Source: JAVVFH01 sp032250585 (lineage in GTDB: Bacteria > Pseudomonadota > Gammaproteobacteria > Xanthomonadales > SZUA-36). From it: a stretch of DNA of 10,980 bases. Under the pieces are notes generated by a model, which was not told the DNA's origin, ran no database searches, and saw only the letters and a program-made list of their open reading frames with translations. The stretch lies in assembly GCA_032250585.1 (NCBI GenBank), contig JAVVFH010000112.1:1-10980 (forward strand). The letters are read 5' to 3'. This document shows, piece after piece, positions 1 through 6,849 of this stretch (positions are counted from its first letter, which is position 1; each line of letters opens with the position of its first letter). A program made the translations under genes and the position numbers.

Positions 1-1297
1 GTGCGCAGTCGATCAGGACCTGCTCCAGCTCGTCCTGCGCCCTGACCATCAGTTCGGTCGCTCCGGAACTCAGCTGCCGGCGAGTCCATTGCCGCAATGC
101 TTCGGTCCAGCGAGCCTGCTGGCCAGCGCCCTGCCTCGCGCCACGGAATTCTGCCGGCAAGTCTTCTGGGAAAAGCTGATCACCCGGTGCCATCACGCAA
201 AGCTGGCGACAGAGGTTCAGCAATTGACGCACATTGCCCGGCCAGTCATAGGCTTCCAGCGCCGCGATGGTTTCCGGGCGCAGGTGTTTCTGCTCGAGTC
301 CGAGTTCCGCTGAGACCCGTGCCAGGAAACGGCGCGCCAGCAGCGCAATATCCTCCGTTCGCTCCCGCAGCGGCGGCAAGACGATGCAGATCACGTTCAG
401 GCGGTGGAAGAGGTCTTCGCGAAACGAGCCCTCGCGAACCTTCTCTTCGAGGTCCTGGTGGGTCGCGGCAATCACCCGCACGTCGGCACGCAGCATGTCG
501 CGTCCGCCGACTCGATAATAGTCGCCCTCGGCCAGCACCCGCAGCAGGCGGGTCTGCAGCGCGATCGGCATGTCGCCGATTTCATCGAGAAACAGTGTGC
601 CGCCCGCTGCTTCTTCGAAGCGTCCCTCCCGGCGCGAATGCGCCCCGGTAAAAGAGCCCTTTTCGTGACCGAAAAGCTCTGACTCCAGCAAGTCGGCCGG
701 AATTGCAGCGGTGTTGATGGCGACGAAGGGCTGGCTGGCACGCGGGCTGTGCTCGTGGAGAACGCGGGCGACCACTTCCTTGCCGCTGCCCGTTTCGCCG
801 GTGATCAGGACGCTGATGTCCGAACGCGACAACCGACCGATCGTGCGAAAAACCTCCTGCATCGGCGGCGAACTGCCCAACAACTGGCTGCCGGGTTCCT
901 TGCCGCTGACCTCTTTTGCAGGCTGCGCCGGCGCCACGGCGCGCTGGATCACCGACATGACTTCGTCCAGATCGAAAGGCTTGGGCAAGTACTCGAAAAC
1001 GCCTTTCTGATAGGCGCTCACGGCCTGGTCGAGATCCGCAAACGCCGTCATCGCGATAACGGGGATGGTGATCCCCCGCTGTTCGAGCGTCGCGACAACG
1101 CTCAAGCCATCTGCGTCCGGCAGCCGAATGTCGGTGAGGATGGCGCGCGGGGGGGCATGTTCCAGCGCCGCGTTGACCGCCGTCACACAGTCGAAACTGG
1201 CAACCCGGTAGCCCTTTTTTTCCATTGCGCACACGAGCACGAAGCGGATCGCCGCGTCGTCGTCGACGATCCAGATATCGTCGCGTCCGGTCGTCAT
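1..1297 (-). CDS. ntrC: Nitrogen regulation response regulator NtrC, sigma-54 activator (C-terminus cut off by window edge)
   Basis: Cytoplasmic enhancer-binding protein that, once phosphorylated by NtrB, drives sigma-54 RNA polymerase at nitrogen-limitation genes. The 432 visible codons show a receiver domain (about 6-122: acidic cluster D12-D15, phosphoacceptor D57 in LTDIRLP, K107 in LPKPFD). The AAA+ domain follows: Walker A GETGSGKE at 168-175, sigma-54 contact loop GSFTGA at 215-220, Walker B GGTLFLDE ending at E240, and the sensor II motif WPGNVRQL. The Fis-type DNA-binding helix-turn-helix should lie in the roughly 35-40 residues missing at the left edge. ATG at 1297 overlaps the ntrB stop (ATGA), implying coupled translation. 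Two departures from the commonest family sequence: Ser in GSFTGA where Ala is usual (also found in other activators), and Leu after GNVRQL where Glu is usual. NtrC rather than a paralogue is supported by the ntrB and glnA neighbours and end-to-end resemblance. Confidence 0.96.
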   Translation of the reverse strand, partial: MTTGRDDIWIVDDDAAIRFVLVCAMEKKGYRVASFDCVTAVNAALEHAPPRAILTDIRLPDADGLSVVATLEQRGITIPVIAMTAFADLDQAVSAYQKGVFEYLPKPFDLDEVMSVIQRAVAPAQPAKEVSGKEPGSQLLGSSPPMQEVFRTIGRLSRSDISVLITGETGSGKEVVARVLHEHSPRASQPFVAINTAAIPADLLESELFGHEKGSFTGAHSRREGRFEEAAGGTLFLDEIGDMPIALQTRLLRVLAEGDYYRVGGRDMLRADVRVIAATHQDLEEKVREGSFREDLFHRLNVICIVLPPLRERTEDIALLARRFLARVSAELGLEQKHLRPETIAALEAYDWPGNVRQLLNLCRQLCVMAPGDQLFPEDLPAEFRGARQGAGQQARWTEALRQWTRRQLSSGATELMVRAQDELEQVLIDCA

Positions 1298-2382
1298 GCT
1301 CGCTCTGCACCATGGGCCGCCGCACTGCACCCGAAGGGCAGGTAGAGGCTGAAACGGCTGCCGCTCTCACGGGCATCGAAAGTCAGCAGCCCGCCATGCG
1401 CCGAGGCAATCTGCTGCGACAGGGACAGGCCGAGCCCGGTGCCGTCACGGCGGCCCGTGACCAGCGGCAGAAACAGCAGAGAACGCAGCGATTCGGGAAC
1501 GCCCGCGCCGTCGTCGATGATGTCCAGCCGAATCACGCTGCCGTGACCCGAGTGCGGGAGTACCGCACCGTGCTCCACGCGCGTGCGCACGACCAACGTG
1601 GAGGCGTTCGCCTGGTAGGCATTGCGCAGCAGGTTCAAAATGATCTGCCGAATCGCGGCGGCGTCGGCGAAAATCGCCGGGATGCTGGGATCGAAGTCAC
1701 GATCCACGCGCACCCGGTCGCCAAACTCGGCGGCCAGCAACGCCAGCGCTTCGTCCACCAGTGGGTAGAGATCCACCTCGCGGCGATCCAGTTCCGGTTG
1801 CCCGAAGCGCTGGATCAATTCGTCGATGCGGTCGGATTCGCGCATGATCAGGCGCGCCAGGGTCCAGTGTTCGCCGTCGCCGAGTTCGTCGGCCAGTAAC
1901 TGGGCTGCGCCACGGATTCCGCCCAGCGGATTGCGTACCTCGTGACCGAGATTCCGGCTCAACAGGGCCAGCATGCCGATCTGTAGTTCACGCTGTTGCA
2001 ATCGCAGCCTCATCTGCTCCCACTCGAGATCGTGCAGTTCAAGGAGGACATCGCCGCCGTCCAGCCACTGGATGGTGCAATCGAACAGGGAAGTGCCCAG
2101 TTTCAGTTCGTGCAGACGAAACCCGGTCCGATCTTCCGATATCTGCGCAAGGGCGGCCCCCAACTCAGGGGGCAGCTCGGCCACCCTCGCCAATGGCTGA
2201 CCGCGCGCCCGGTCGCGGCCAATCAGCAAGCTTTGTTCGGCCGCACTGTTCATGCCGCGGATGCGGCCTGCGGGGTCCAGTCTGACCACCCCCGTTTCGA
2301 GCAGGTCCAACGTCGCTTCGGCGCGAGCCGGATCGCCAGTCCATCGGGCCAGACCCGCCACCGAATCCCGGCTGGGCTTCAA
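1294..2382 (-). CDS. ntrB: Nitrogen regulation sensor histidine kinase NtrB
   Basis: Soluble two-component kinase/phosphatase of NtrC, normally steered by PII protein. The 362 residues match the family length. An N-terminal PAS-like region (about 22-118) contains LLETGVVRLDPAGRI. The dimerisation/phosphotransfer helix has the H-box LGHEVRNPLGG with phosphoacceptor H147. The ATPase domain has the N-box around NLLRNAYQA (250-258), the G1 box DDGAGVP (291-297) and the G2 box GTGLGL (315-320). LFLPLVTGRRDG before G2 is typical of NtrB. No membrane segments are seen, as expected. The chosen start is TTG at 2382, overlapping the TGA of the upstream DUF4124 gene (TTGA); GTG at codon 8 is an alternative, and neither has a strong ribosome binding site. 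Its own stop overlaps the ntrC ATG, so DUF4124, ntrB and ntrC appear to be one translational unit. Confidence 0.95.
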   Translation of the reverse strand: MKPSRDSVAGLARWTGDPARAEATLDLLETGVVRLDPAGRIRGMNSAAEQSLLIGRDRARGQPLARVAELPPELGAALAQISEDRTGFRLHELKLGTSLFDCTIQWLDGGDVLLELHDLEWEQMRLRLQQRELQIGMLALLSRNLGHEVRNPLGGIRGAAQLLADELGDGEHWTLARLIMRESDRIDELIQRFGQPELDRREVDLYPLVDEALALLAAEFGDRVRVDRDFDPSIPAIFADAAAIRQIILNLLRNAYQANASTLVVRTRVEHGAVLPHSGHGSVIRLDIIDDGAGVPESLRSLLFLPLVTGRRDGTGLGLSLSQQIASAHGGLLTFDARESGSRFSLYLPFGCSAAAHGAERA

Positions 2383-2975
2383 GCTCCCGGGGCCGACGAC
2401 GGTCCGGGACCGCCAAAATTGACGGAGTGCTGTTTGACGAAAAACGTGACCGTGTCCGTGGTAACGATGCGGCGGTTACGCGCGTCCCTCAGTTCGGCGT
2501 AAACCTGGTGTTCACCGCGATCCAGCGTCAGCGACACGCCGCCGCTAACCGGCACTTTTCGCGGCTTGCCGTCGACGTACAGCGTCACGTTCATCTCCGG
2601 CGGAATCGGCGCTGAACTCCCCCAGCCCACCACCACCGTGTTGGCGGTTCCCCAGAAAGTTTCTTCCGGCTGGGGCTGAGTGATCCGGAAGTCGCTGAAC
2701 TTCTTGCGCAGGTCCCGCGGGTTGAGCGCCGCGGATTCCNNNNNNNNNNCCGCATCACGGTCCGAGGGCTTCGATACTTCGATATCCGATGCAATGATCG
2801 AGAGCCCGGGCAGTTCCATCGGTTTAGAGCCATCATGCGGCGCCTGGTCGGTGTAAATCACGTTGCCGTTTTCATCCACCACTTTCCAGATTTTTCCTTC
2901 GGCGCCAGGTGCAGGCGCCGACGCCATCAGCAGCAGCAGCAGGCAGAGGACGGTCCTGATCATTCCTTTGGTCAT
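2379..2975 (-). CDS. Exported DUF4124-domain protein (contains assembly gap)
   Basis: Exported protein of unknown function, about 198 residues. A signal peptide (MTKGMIRTVLCLLLLLMASA, cleavage likely near APGAEG) leads into a short DUF4124 domain with the hallmark KIWKVVDENGNVIYTDQAP (about 29-47). The C-terminal half (EMNVTLYVDGKPRKVPV, then LDRGEHQVYAELRD and TDTVTFFVKQHSV) looks like a beta-sandwich carbohydrate- or ligand-binding type fold, which is inference. DUF4124 proteins next to glnA/ntrBC are common in several gammaproteobacteria, but their role is not known to me. The ATG at 2975 is preferred over longer in-frame starts because GGAAAGGAGC lies 5-7 bases before it and the signal peptide begins there. 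Ten N at 2740-2749 hide three to four codons; both sides stay in the same frame. The stop overlaps the ntrB TTG. Confidence 0.85.
   Translation of the reverse strand: MTKGMIRTVLCLLLLLMASAPAPGAEGKIWKVVDENGNVIYTDQAPHDGSKPMELPGLSIIASDIEVSKPSDRDAXXXXESAALNPRDLRKKFSDFRITQPQPEETFWGTANTVVVGWGSSAPIPPEMNVTLYVDGKPRKVPVSGGVSLTLDRGEHQVYAELRDARNRRIVTTDTVTFFVKQHSVNFGGPGPSSAPGA
2740..2749. other. Assembly gap (10 N) inside the DUF4124 gene
   Basis: Ten consecutive N. The flanking halves read in the same frame if the gap really is 10 bases, or any length of the form 3n+1. A fixed run of 10 may be a scaffolding placeholder, so the true length of the linker between the DUF4124 domain and the C-terminal domain is unknown. 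Confidence 0.97.
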
Positions 2976-2999
2976 AACGTGCTCCTTTCCGGGTATCCA

Positions 3000-3026
3000 C
3001 CCGCCGTGCACAAGCGCAGCGGCGGG
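3000..3026 (-). other. GC-rich stem-loop between glnA and the DUF4124 gene
   Basis: Perfect 7-bp inverted repeat, CCCGCCG at 3000-3006 and CGGCGGG at 3020-3026, with a 13-base loop. It lies in the 98-base gap after glnA, about 25 bases before the DUF4124 start. No T-run follows it on the minus strand, so it is not a standard intrinsic terminator. It could slow or attenuate transcription from glnA into DUF4124-ntrBC, or protect the glnA mRNA end, giving less ntrBC than glnA product. That role is inference. Confidence 0.4.
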
Positions 3027-3073
3027 CACCTGGCCAAAGCATCCAAGGGCTAGATTCGCGACACCCGGCCACC

Positions 3074-4483
3074 TTACAAAGAATAATACATATCGAACTC
3101 GACCGGGTGAGTGCTCATCCGGAAGGTCGTCACCTCCTGCATCTTCAGTTTGATGTAGGCGTCGATCATGTCGTCCGAAAAGACGCCGCCGGCCTTCAGG
3201 AACTCGCGATCCGCGTCCAGCGCCGCCAGCGCCTGGTCCAGCGACGAGCACACCGTCGGAATCAGTTTTTCCTCTTCGGGCGGCAGGTCGTAGAGGTCCT
3301 TGTCCATCGGCGAACCCGGATCGATCTTGTTCCTGATGCCGTCCAGTCCGGCCATCAGCATCGCCGCGAAGGTCAGGTAGGAGTTACCGGACGGGTCACC
3401 GAAACGAACCTCGATGCGGCGTGCTTTGGGGTTGGCAACGTGCGGAATCCGGCAGGAGGCCGAGCGGTTGCGGGCCGAGTAGGCCAGCATCACCGGGGCT
3501 TCGAAGCCCGGCACCAGCCGCTTGTAGCTGTTGGTGGTCGCATTGGCGAAGGCGTTGATGGCCCGGGCGTGTTTGAAAATGCCGCCGATGTAGTGAAAGG
3601 CCGTCTCGGACAGGCCACCGTAGCCGTCGCCGGTGAACAGGTTGGCCCCGTCCTTGGCGATCGACTGGTGCACGTGCATGCCGGAGCCGTTGTCGCCGAC
3701 CAGCGGCTTGGGCATGAAGGTCGCCGTCTTGCCGGCGCGATGCGCGACGTTGTGCACGATGTATTTGAGCATCAGCATTTCGTCGGCCTTGCTGGTCAGG
3801 GTCGAAAAACGGGTGCCGATTTCGCACTGGCCGGCGGTGCCGACCTCGTGGTGGTGCACTTCCACCTCGATGCCCACTTTCTCCATGATCCGGCACATGG
3901 TTCCGCGCAGGTCGGACAGGGAGTCGACCGGCGGCACCGGGAAGTAGCCGCCCTTGACCGCCGGGCGGTGGCCGATGTTGCCGCCTTCGTATTCGGCCCC
4001 GGTGTTCCAGTGGCCTTCCTCCGAATCGACGTAGTAGGAACAGCCGTGCATGCCCACGTCGAAGCGCACGTCGTCGAACACGAAGAACTCAGGCTCCGGG
4101 CCGAAGAATGCCGTGTCGGCGATGCCGCTGGACTTCAGATACGCCTCGGCGCGCTTGGCCAGGGACCGCGGGCAACGGTTGTAGCCTTCCATCGTGTGCG
4201 GTTCGAGCACGTCACAGCGCACGATCATGGTCTTGTGCTCGGCGAAGGGGTCCTTGACGGCGGTCGACAGGTCGGGCATCAGCACCATGTCCGACTCGTT
4301 GATGCCTTTCCAGCCGGAAATCGACGAGCCGTCGAACATCTTGCCTTCTTCGAACAGGTCCTCGTCGACCGCCGACAGCGGCAGACTGAGGTGCTGTTCC
4401 TTGCCCATGGTGTCGCAAAAGCGCAGATCGACGAATTTGTAATCTTTTTCCTCGAGCGTTTCCAGGAATTTTTCAGGGTTCAT
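3074..4483 (-). CDS. glnA: Type I glutamine synthetase GlnA
   Basis: Cytoplasmic dodecameric enzyme that makes glutamine from glutamate, ammonia and ATP, the entry point of nitrogen assimilation. The 469 residues match the bacterial GSI-beta length. Visible motifs are DGSSISGWKGINESDM near the N-terminus, the ATP-binding signature KPLVGDNGSGMHVHQS, the arginine-rich active-site stretch NRSASCRIP, and the adenylylation loop DLYDLPPEE with target Y398 (Y397 in mature enterobacterial numbering). The enzyme is therefore expected to be shut down by GlnE adenylylation. It ends with the usual HPVEFDMYYSL. ATG at 4483 has AAGGAAAG upstream. The gene is preceded by a sigma-54 promoter and two NtrC dyads and followed 98 bases later by DUF4124-ntrB-ntrC on the same strand, resembling the enteric glnA-glnL-glnG arrangement with one extra gene. 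Confidence 0.98.
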   Translation of the reverse strand: MNPEKFLETLEEKDYKFVDLRFCDTMGKEQHLSLPLSAVDEDLFEEGKMFDGSSISGWKGINESDMVLMPDLSTAVKDPFAEHKTMIVRCDVLEPHTMEGYNRCPRSLAKRAEAYLKSSGIADTAFFGPEPEFFVFDDVRFDVGMHGCSYYVDSEEGHWNTGAEYEGGNIGHRPAVKGGYFPVPPVDSLSDLRGTMCRIMEKVGIEVEVHHHEVGTAGQCEIGTRFSTLTSKADEMLMLKYIVHNVAHRAGKTATFMPKPLVGDNGSGMHVHQSIAKDGANLFTGDGYGGLSETAFHYIGGIFKHARAINAFANATTNSYKRLVPGFEAPVMLAYSARNRSASCRIPHVANPKARRIEVRFGDPSGNSYLTFAAMLMAGLDGIRNKIDPGSPMDKDLYDLPPEEEKLIPTVCSSLDQALAALDADREFLKAGGVFSDDMIDAYIKLKMQEVTTFRMSTHPVEFDMYYSL

Positions 4484-4529
4484 GGCGTACTTTCCTTGTT
4501 GGTGGTCTGAAAGCGGGTCAGACAGAGTA

Positions 4530-4545
4530 TGCAGGAGTCATGCCA
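4530..4545 (-). promoter_or_regulatory. Sigma-54 (-24/-12) promoter of glnA
   Basis: The minus strand reads TGGCATGACTCCTGCA. The -24 GG and -12 GC are separated by exactly 10 bases, as sigma-54 requires. It differs from the consensus TGGCACG-N4-TTGCA only at C6 (T) and T12 (C). The predicted transcript start is near 4519, giving a leader of about 36 bases that includes the AAGGAAAG ribosome binding site of glnA. The NtrC dyads upstream support it. Confidence 0.75.
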
Positions 4546-4631
4546 CAACCTCGCGGGCGACGCCTTTGCAGTCTCCAACGCGCGCTTCCCGTTGACGGCA
4601 GCTGATTGACGCCAGGTCCCATTCAGCAAGA

Positions 4632-4646
4632 CCGGGTGTTTCCCGG
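4632..4646 (-). other. Small hairpin between uppP and glnA
   Basis: CCGGG at 4632-4636 pairs with CCCGG at 4642-4646 around a 5-base loop. There is no T-run downstream on the minus strand, so at best it is a weak end to the uppP transcript. It lies between the NtrC dyads and the sigma-54 promoter. Confidence 0.2.
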
Positions 4647-4676
4647 CCGCAAATTCCCGGTGCCAATTATCGCTGA

Positions 4677-4693
4677 TGCACCACAGCAGTGCA
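4677..4693. promoter_or_regulatory. NtrC binding site, promoter-proximal
   Basis: TGCACC-ACAGC-AGTGCA matches the known NtrC dyad TGCACC-N5-GGTGCA with a single mismatch in the second arm. Its centre (4685) is about 166 bp upstream of the predicted glnA transcript start, in the range usual for NtrC enhancers. Confidence 0.75.
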
Positions 4694-4708
4694 ATCCGTG
4701 GCCCGGTC

Positions 4709-4725
4709 TGCACCATTTCAGTGCG
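4709..4725. promoter_or_regulatory. NtrC binding site, promoter-distal, overlapping the uppP stop
   Basis: TGCACC-ATTTC-AGTGCG is a two-mismatch version of the NtrC dyad. Its centre (4717) is 32 bp, about three helical turns, from the centre of the proximal site, so two NtrC dimers would bind the same face of the helix. The last codons and the stop of uppP lie within it. Confidence 0.65.
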
Positions 4726-5524
4726 GTGCGCTCAGGACCCACAGCAAAACGAGCCCCAACACCAGTCGGTAAAGGATGAAAGGCAGCAGGCCGACACGCC
4801 TGAGCAGGGCCAGGAAGGCCGCGATGCAGGCCCAGCCGGCGAGCGCAGCGAAGGCGAATGCCAGCAAAAACTCCGGCCAGTGGAGACCGCCATTGCCATT
4901 CGCCACACGCAGGGCGCCGTAGAGGCCGGCGCCGGCCACCACCGGGATGGCGAGCAGGAATGAAAAACGCGCGGCGGCATCCGGTGAAAACCCAAGCAGG
5001 CGACCGGCCGTGATCGTGATGCCCGAGCGGGAGACGCCCGGAATCAGCGCCAGCGCCTGCGCCAGTCCGACCAGCATCGCGCTTCCGATCCCGAAATCAT
5101 GCAATTCGCCCCGTTTGGAACCCACCCGATCGGCCATCCAGAGCAACAAGCCGAAGCCGATCGTCATCCAGGCGATCACGCGCAGGTCGCGAAGGTAGAA
5201 CTCCACCACGTCGTGGGCGAAATAACCGACCATCAGGGCCGGCACGCTGGCCGCCGCCAGATAGAGTGCCAGGTTGCGGTGCTGCCGGTCGGCGGGAGTG
5301 GCGACGGGCACCCGCCAGGCACCGGCCATCTCGAGCAGTTCGCGGCGGAAATAGATCAGCACCGCGACCAGTGTGCCCAGGTGCGTCGCGACATCGAACA
5401 CCAGGCCCTGATCCGGCCAGCCAAACAGTTTGCCGCCGAGAATCAGGTGGGCGGAACTGGAAACCGGCAAGAATTCCGTCAGGCCCTGGATCAGCGCCAG
5501 GATGACGATCTGCAGCAGCGTCAC
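4718..5524 (-). CDS. uppP: Undecaprenyl-diphosphate phosphatase UppP (BacA)
   Basis: Integral inner-membrane enzyme that removes a phosphate from undecaprenyl diphosphate to recycle the lipid carrier of peptidoglycan and other envelope polymers; extra copies give bacitracin resistance. The 268 residues match the family. Both family motifs are present: the (E/Q)xxxE motif as Q13-GLT-E17, followed by FLPVSSSAH with S23 and H26, and PGVSRSGIT (162-170) with the key R166. Several hydrophobic helices fill the rest, ending in YRLVLGLVLLWVL. The start is GTG at 5524 with no strong ribosome binding site. It sits 25 bases after the dehydrogenase gene on the same strand, so the two may be cotranscribed, with no obvious functional link. 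Its 3' end overlaps the distal NtrC dyad of glnA. Confidence 0.95.
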   Translation of the reverse strand: MTLLQIVILALIQGLTEFLPVSSSAHLILGGKLFGWPDQGLVFDVATHLGTLVAVLIYFRRELLEMAGAWRVPVATPADRQHRNLALYLAAASVPALMVGYFAHDVVEFYLRDLRVIAWMTIGFGLLLWMADRVGSKRGELHDFGIGSAMLVGLAQALALIPGVSRSGITITAGRLLGFSPDAAARFSFLLAIPVVAGAGLYGALRVANGNGGLHWPEFLLAFAFAALAGWACIAAFLALLRRVGLLPFILYRLVLGLVLLWVLSAPH

Positions 5525-5549
5525 CGGCGAACGCCCGCCCGGCCTGAGC

Positions 5550-6704
5550 TCATTCGGAAGGGTCCCGGTATACCACGCGGTAGATCACGCCCTGCTGGTC
5601 GTCCGGAATCAGCAGCGAGCCGTCCGGCAACTGCAACACGTCATTGGGCCGGCCCCAGTTGTCCTCGCCCTGCAGCCAGCCGCGGGCAAAGGTCTCGCTG
5701 CCGCTGATCTCGCCCCGCTCGCCGAAGCGGACCCGCAGGATGTCGTAGCCGATTTTTTCGCTGCGGTTCCACGAGCCGTGCTGCGCGATGAACAGGTCGC
5801 CGCGGTATTCCGGCGGAAACATTTCGCCTGTATAGAAGCTCAGGCCGAGCGCCGCCACGTGCGGCCCGAGCACCCGCGCCGGCGGCCGGTAATCGTCGCA
5901 GGATTTCCCGGCGCCGAACTCGGGGTCGGGCACATCGCCCTGGTGGCAGTAGGGGTAACCGAAATACAGGCCGGCCCGCGGTGCGTGATTGAGTTCGTCA
6001 CCCGGCAGGTTGTCGCCCATCATGTCGCGGCCGTTGTCGGTGAACCAAAGTTCACCACTGTCCGGGTGGAAGGCCAATCCAACGCTGTTGCGCACGCCCT
6101 GCGCGTAGACCTCCTCGCCACTGCCGTCCGCGCGGATGCGGCGGATCTCGGCGAAACCCGGCTCATCGCAGATATTACAGGGCGCCCCTACTGGCACGTA
6201 GAGCAGGCCGTCGGGACCGAAGCGCAGGTATTTCCAGCCGTGGTGAGTCGCGTCCGGGAACCGGTCTGTGACCAGGACGGGCGCCGGCGGATCATCGAGC
6301 CGCGTCTCGATGTCGTCGTAACGCAGGATACGGTCCACCGCACCCACGTACAGTGCGCCATCCCTGAACTCAATGCCGGAGGGCATCTGCAGGTCTTCGT
6401 CCAGCAGGTAAACCCGGTCGGCCTTTCCATCGCCGTCCTCATCGACCACCGCGTGGACTTTGCCAGCGCGCCGCGAGCCGGCGAACACTGTCGCCTTGTC
6501 GCCTTGTGCCAGTTGCCGGGCGTTCTCCACGCCGCTCGCATACAGACGGATTTCGAAACCGGGCGGCAACTCGATCAATGCCAACTTCGCGGAGAGATCC
6601 TCATCCGCCGCCGCAATGGCCGGAGCGATGACCTGGGCAGCGGCCAACGACAGCAGCGCGGAAACCACGCGCAAGTGCAGACGGAGCTTGTTAATTGATT
6701 TCAT
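5550..6704 (-). CDS. Exported PQQ-type glucose/sorbosone dehydrogenase family protein
   Basis: Predicted periplasmic six-bladed beta-propeller of the glucose/sorbosone dehydrogenase family, whose characterised members oxidise aldoses or sorbosone with PQQ; the substrate here cannot be read from sequence. The ATG at 6704 is chosen because GAGGT lies 7 bases before it and a clear signal peptide follows (basic MKSINKLRLHLR, hydrophobic stretch, cleavage near AIAAA-DED at about 33), giving 384 residues. A longer form starting at 6746 would bury the signal peptide. Visible motifs: DEDGDGKAD (88-96, calcium-loop-like), HHGWKYLRFGPDGLLY (154-169, with a His where soluble glucose dehydrogenase has its catalytic one), GVRNSVGLAFHP with R205, and FTDNGRDMMGDNLPGDELN. 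Cysteines at 176, 179, 253 and 269 could form disulfides. There is no CxxCH, so no haem domain is attached. Confidence 0.85.
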   Translation of the reverse strand: MKSINKLRLHLRVVSALLSLAAAQVIAPAIAAADEDLSAKLALIELPPGFEIRLYASGVENARQLAQGDKATVFAGSRRAGKVHAVVDEDGDGKADRVYLLDEDLQMPSGIEFRDGALYVGAVDRILRYDDIETRLDDPPAPVLVTDRFPDATHHGWKYLRFGPDGLLYVPVGAPCNICDEPGFAEIRRIRADGSGEEVYAQGVRNSVGLAFHPDSGELWFTDNGRDMMGDNLPGDELNHAPRAGLYFGYPYCHQGDVPDPEFGAGKSCDDYRPPARVLGPHVAALGLSFYTGEMFPPEYRGDLFIAQHGSWNRSEKIGYDILRVRFGERGEISGSETFARGWLQGEDNWGRPNDVLQLPDGSLLIPDDQQGVIYRVVYRDPSE

Positions 6705-6792
6705 GTCTCTGACCTCGCAGCTTCGATGGCCCACATTTTGCCACAAGGTATGGGCGGAAGCCCGGCAGCAAATACGGATTGAGCCGCAAAGC

Positions 6793-6801
6793 TGTTATCA
6801 T
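6793..6801 (+). promoter_or_regulatory. Possible extended -10 promoter for the TPR protein gene
   Basis: TG-T-TATCAT: an extended -10 element whose hexamer matches TATAAT at five of six positions. The -35 position 17 bases upstream (TACGGA) is poor, which extended -10 promoters tolerate. The transcript would start near 6808, about 40 bases before the TTG start. It lies in the 145-base divergent gap. Confidence 0.4.
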
Positions 6802-6849
6802 CGCGACGTATCGCCCGCCAGAAGGGAGAACCGGTATGGGAGACGGAAG

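Noticed and set aside
582..1376. Minus-strand open frame of 264 codons over ntrC
   Set aside because: Another frame of the same DNA encodes a motif-complete NtrC; the Arg/Ser-rich translation is typical of GC-rich out-of-frame reading.
3021..3036. TGGCCAGGTGCCCGCC on the minus strand before the DUF4124 gene as a sigma-54 promoter
   Set aside because: The GG/GC spacing is right, but TGGCCA and CCGC are poor matches and the element overlaps the GC-rich stem-loop, which explains the composition.
3107..4510. Long plus-strand open frame of 467 codons opposite glnA
   Set aside because: It is the antisense shadow of glnA, which has every family motif; the shadow is His/Val/Gly-rich with no recognisable domain.
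4650..4667. TTGGCACC...TTTGC on the minus strand upstream of glnA, resembling a sigma-54 promoter
   Set aside because: The -24 half is excellent, but GG and GC are 12 bases apart instead of 10. Sigma-54 does not tolerate this, and a correctly spaced element exists at 4530-4545.
4480..4716. 78-codon minus-strand open frame in the uppP-glnA gap
   Set aside because: It overlaps the glnA start and fills a region with NtrC dyads and the promoter; no ribosome binding site or family resemblance is visible.
6728..6743. TGGCAAAATGTGGGCC on the minus strand before the sorbosone dehydrogenase-type gene as a sigma-54 promoter
   Set aside because: The spacing is right, but the -12 half is GGGCC and the transcript would start at about 6717, inside or next to the ribosome binding site, leaving a 13-base leader.
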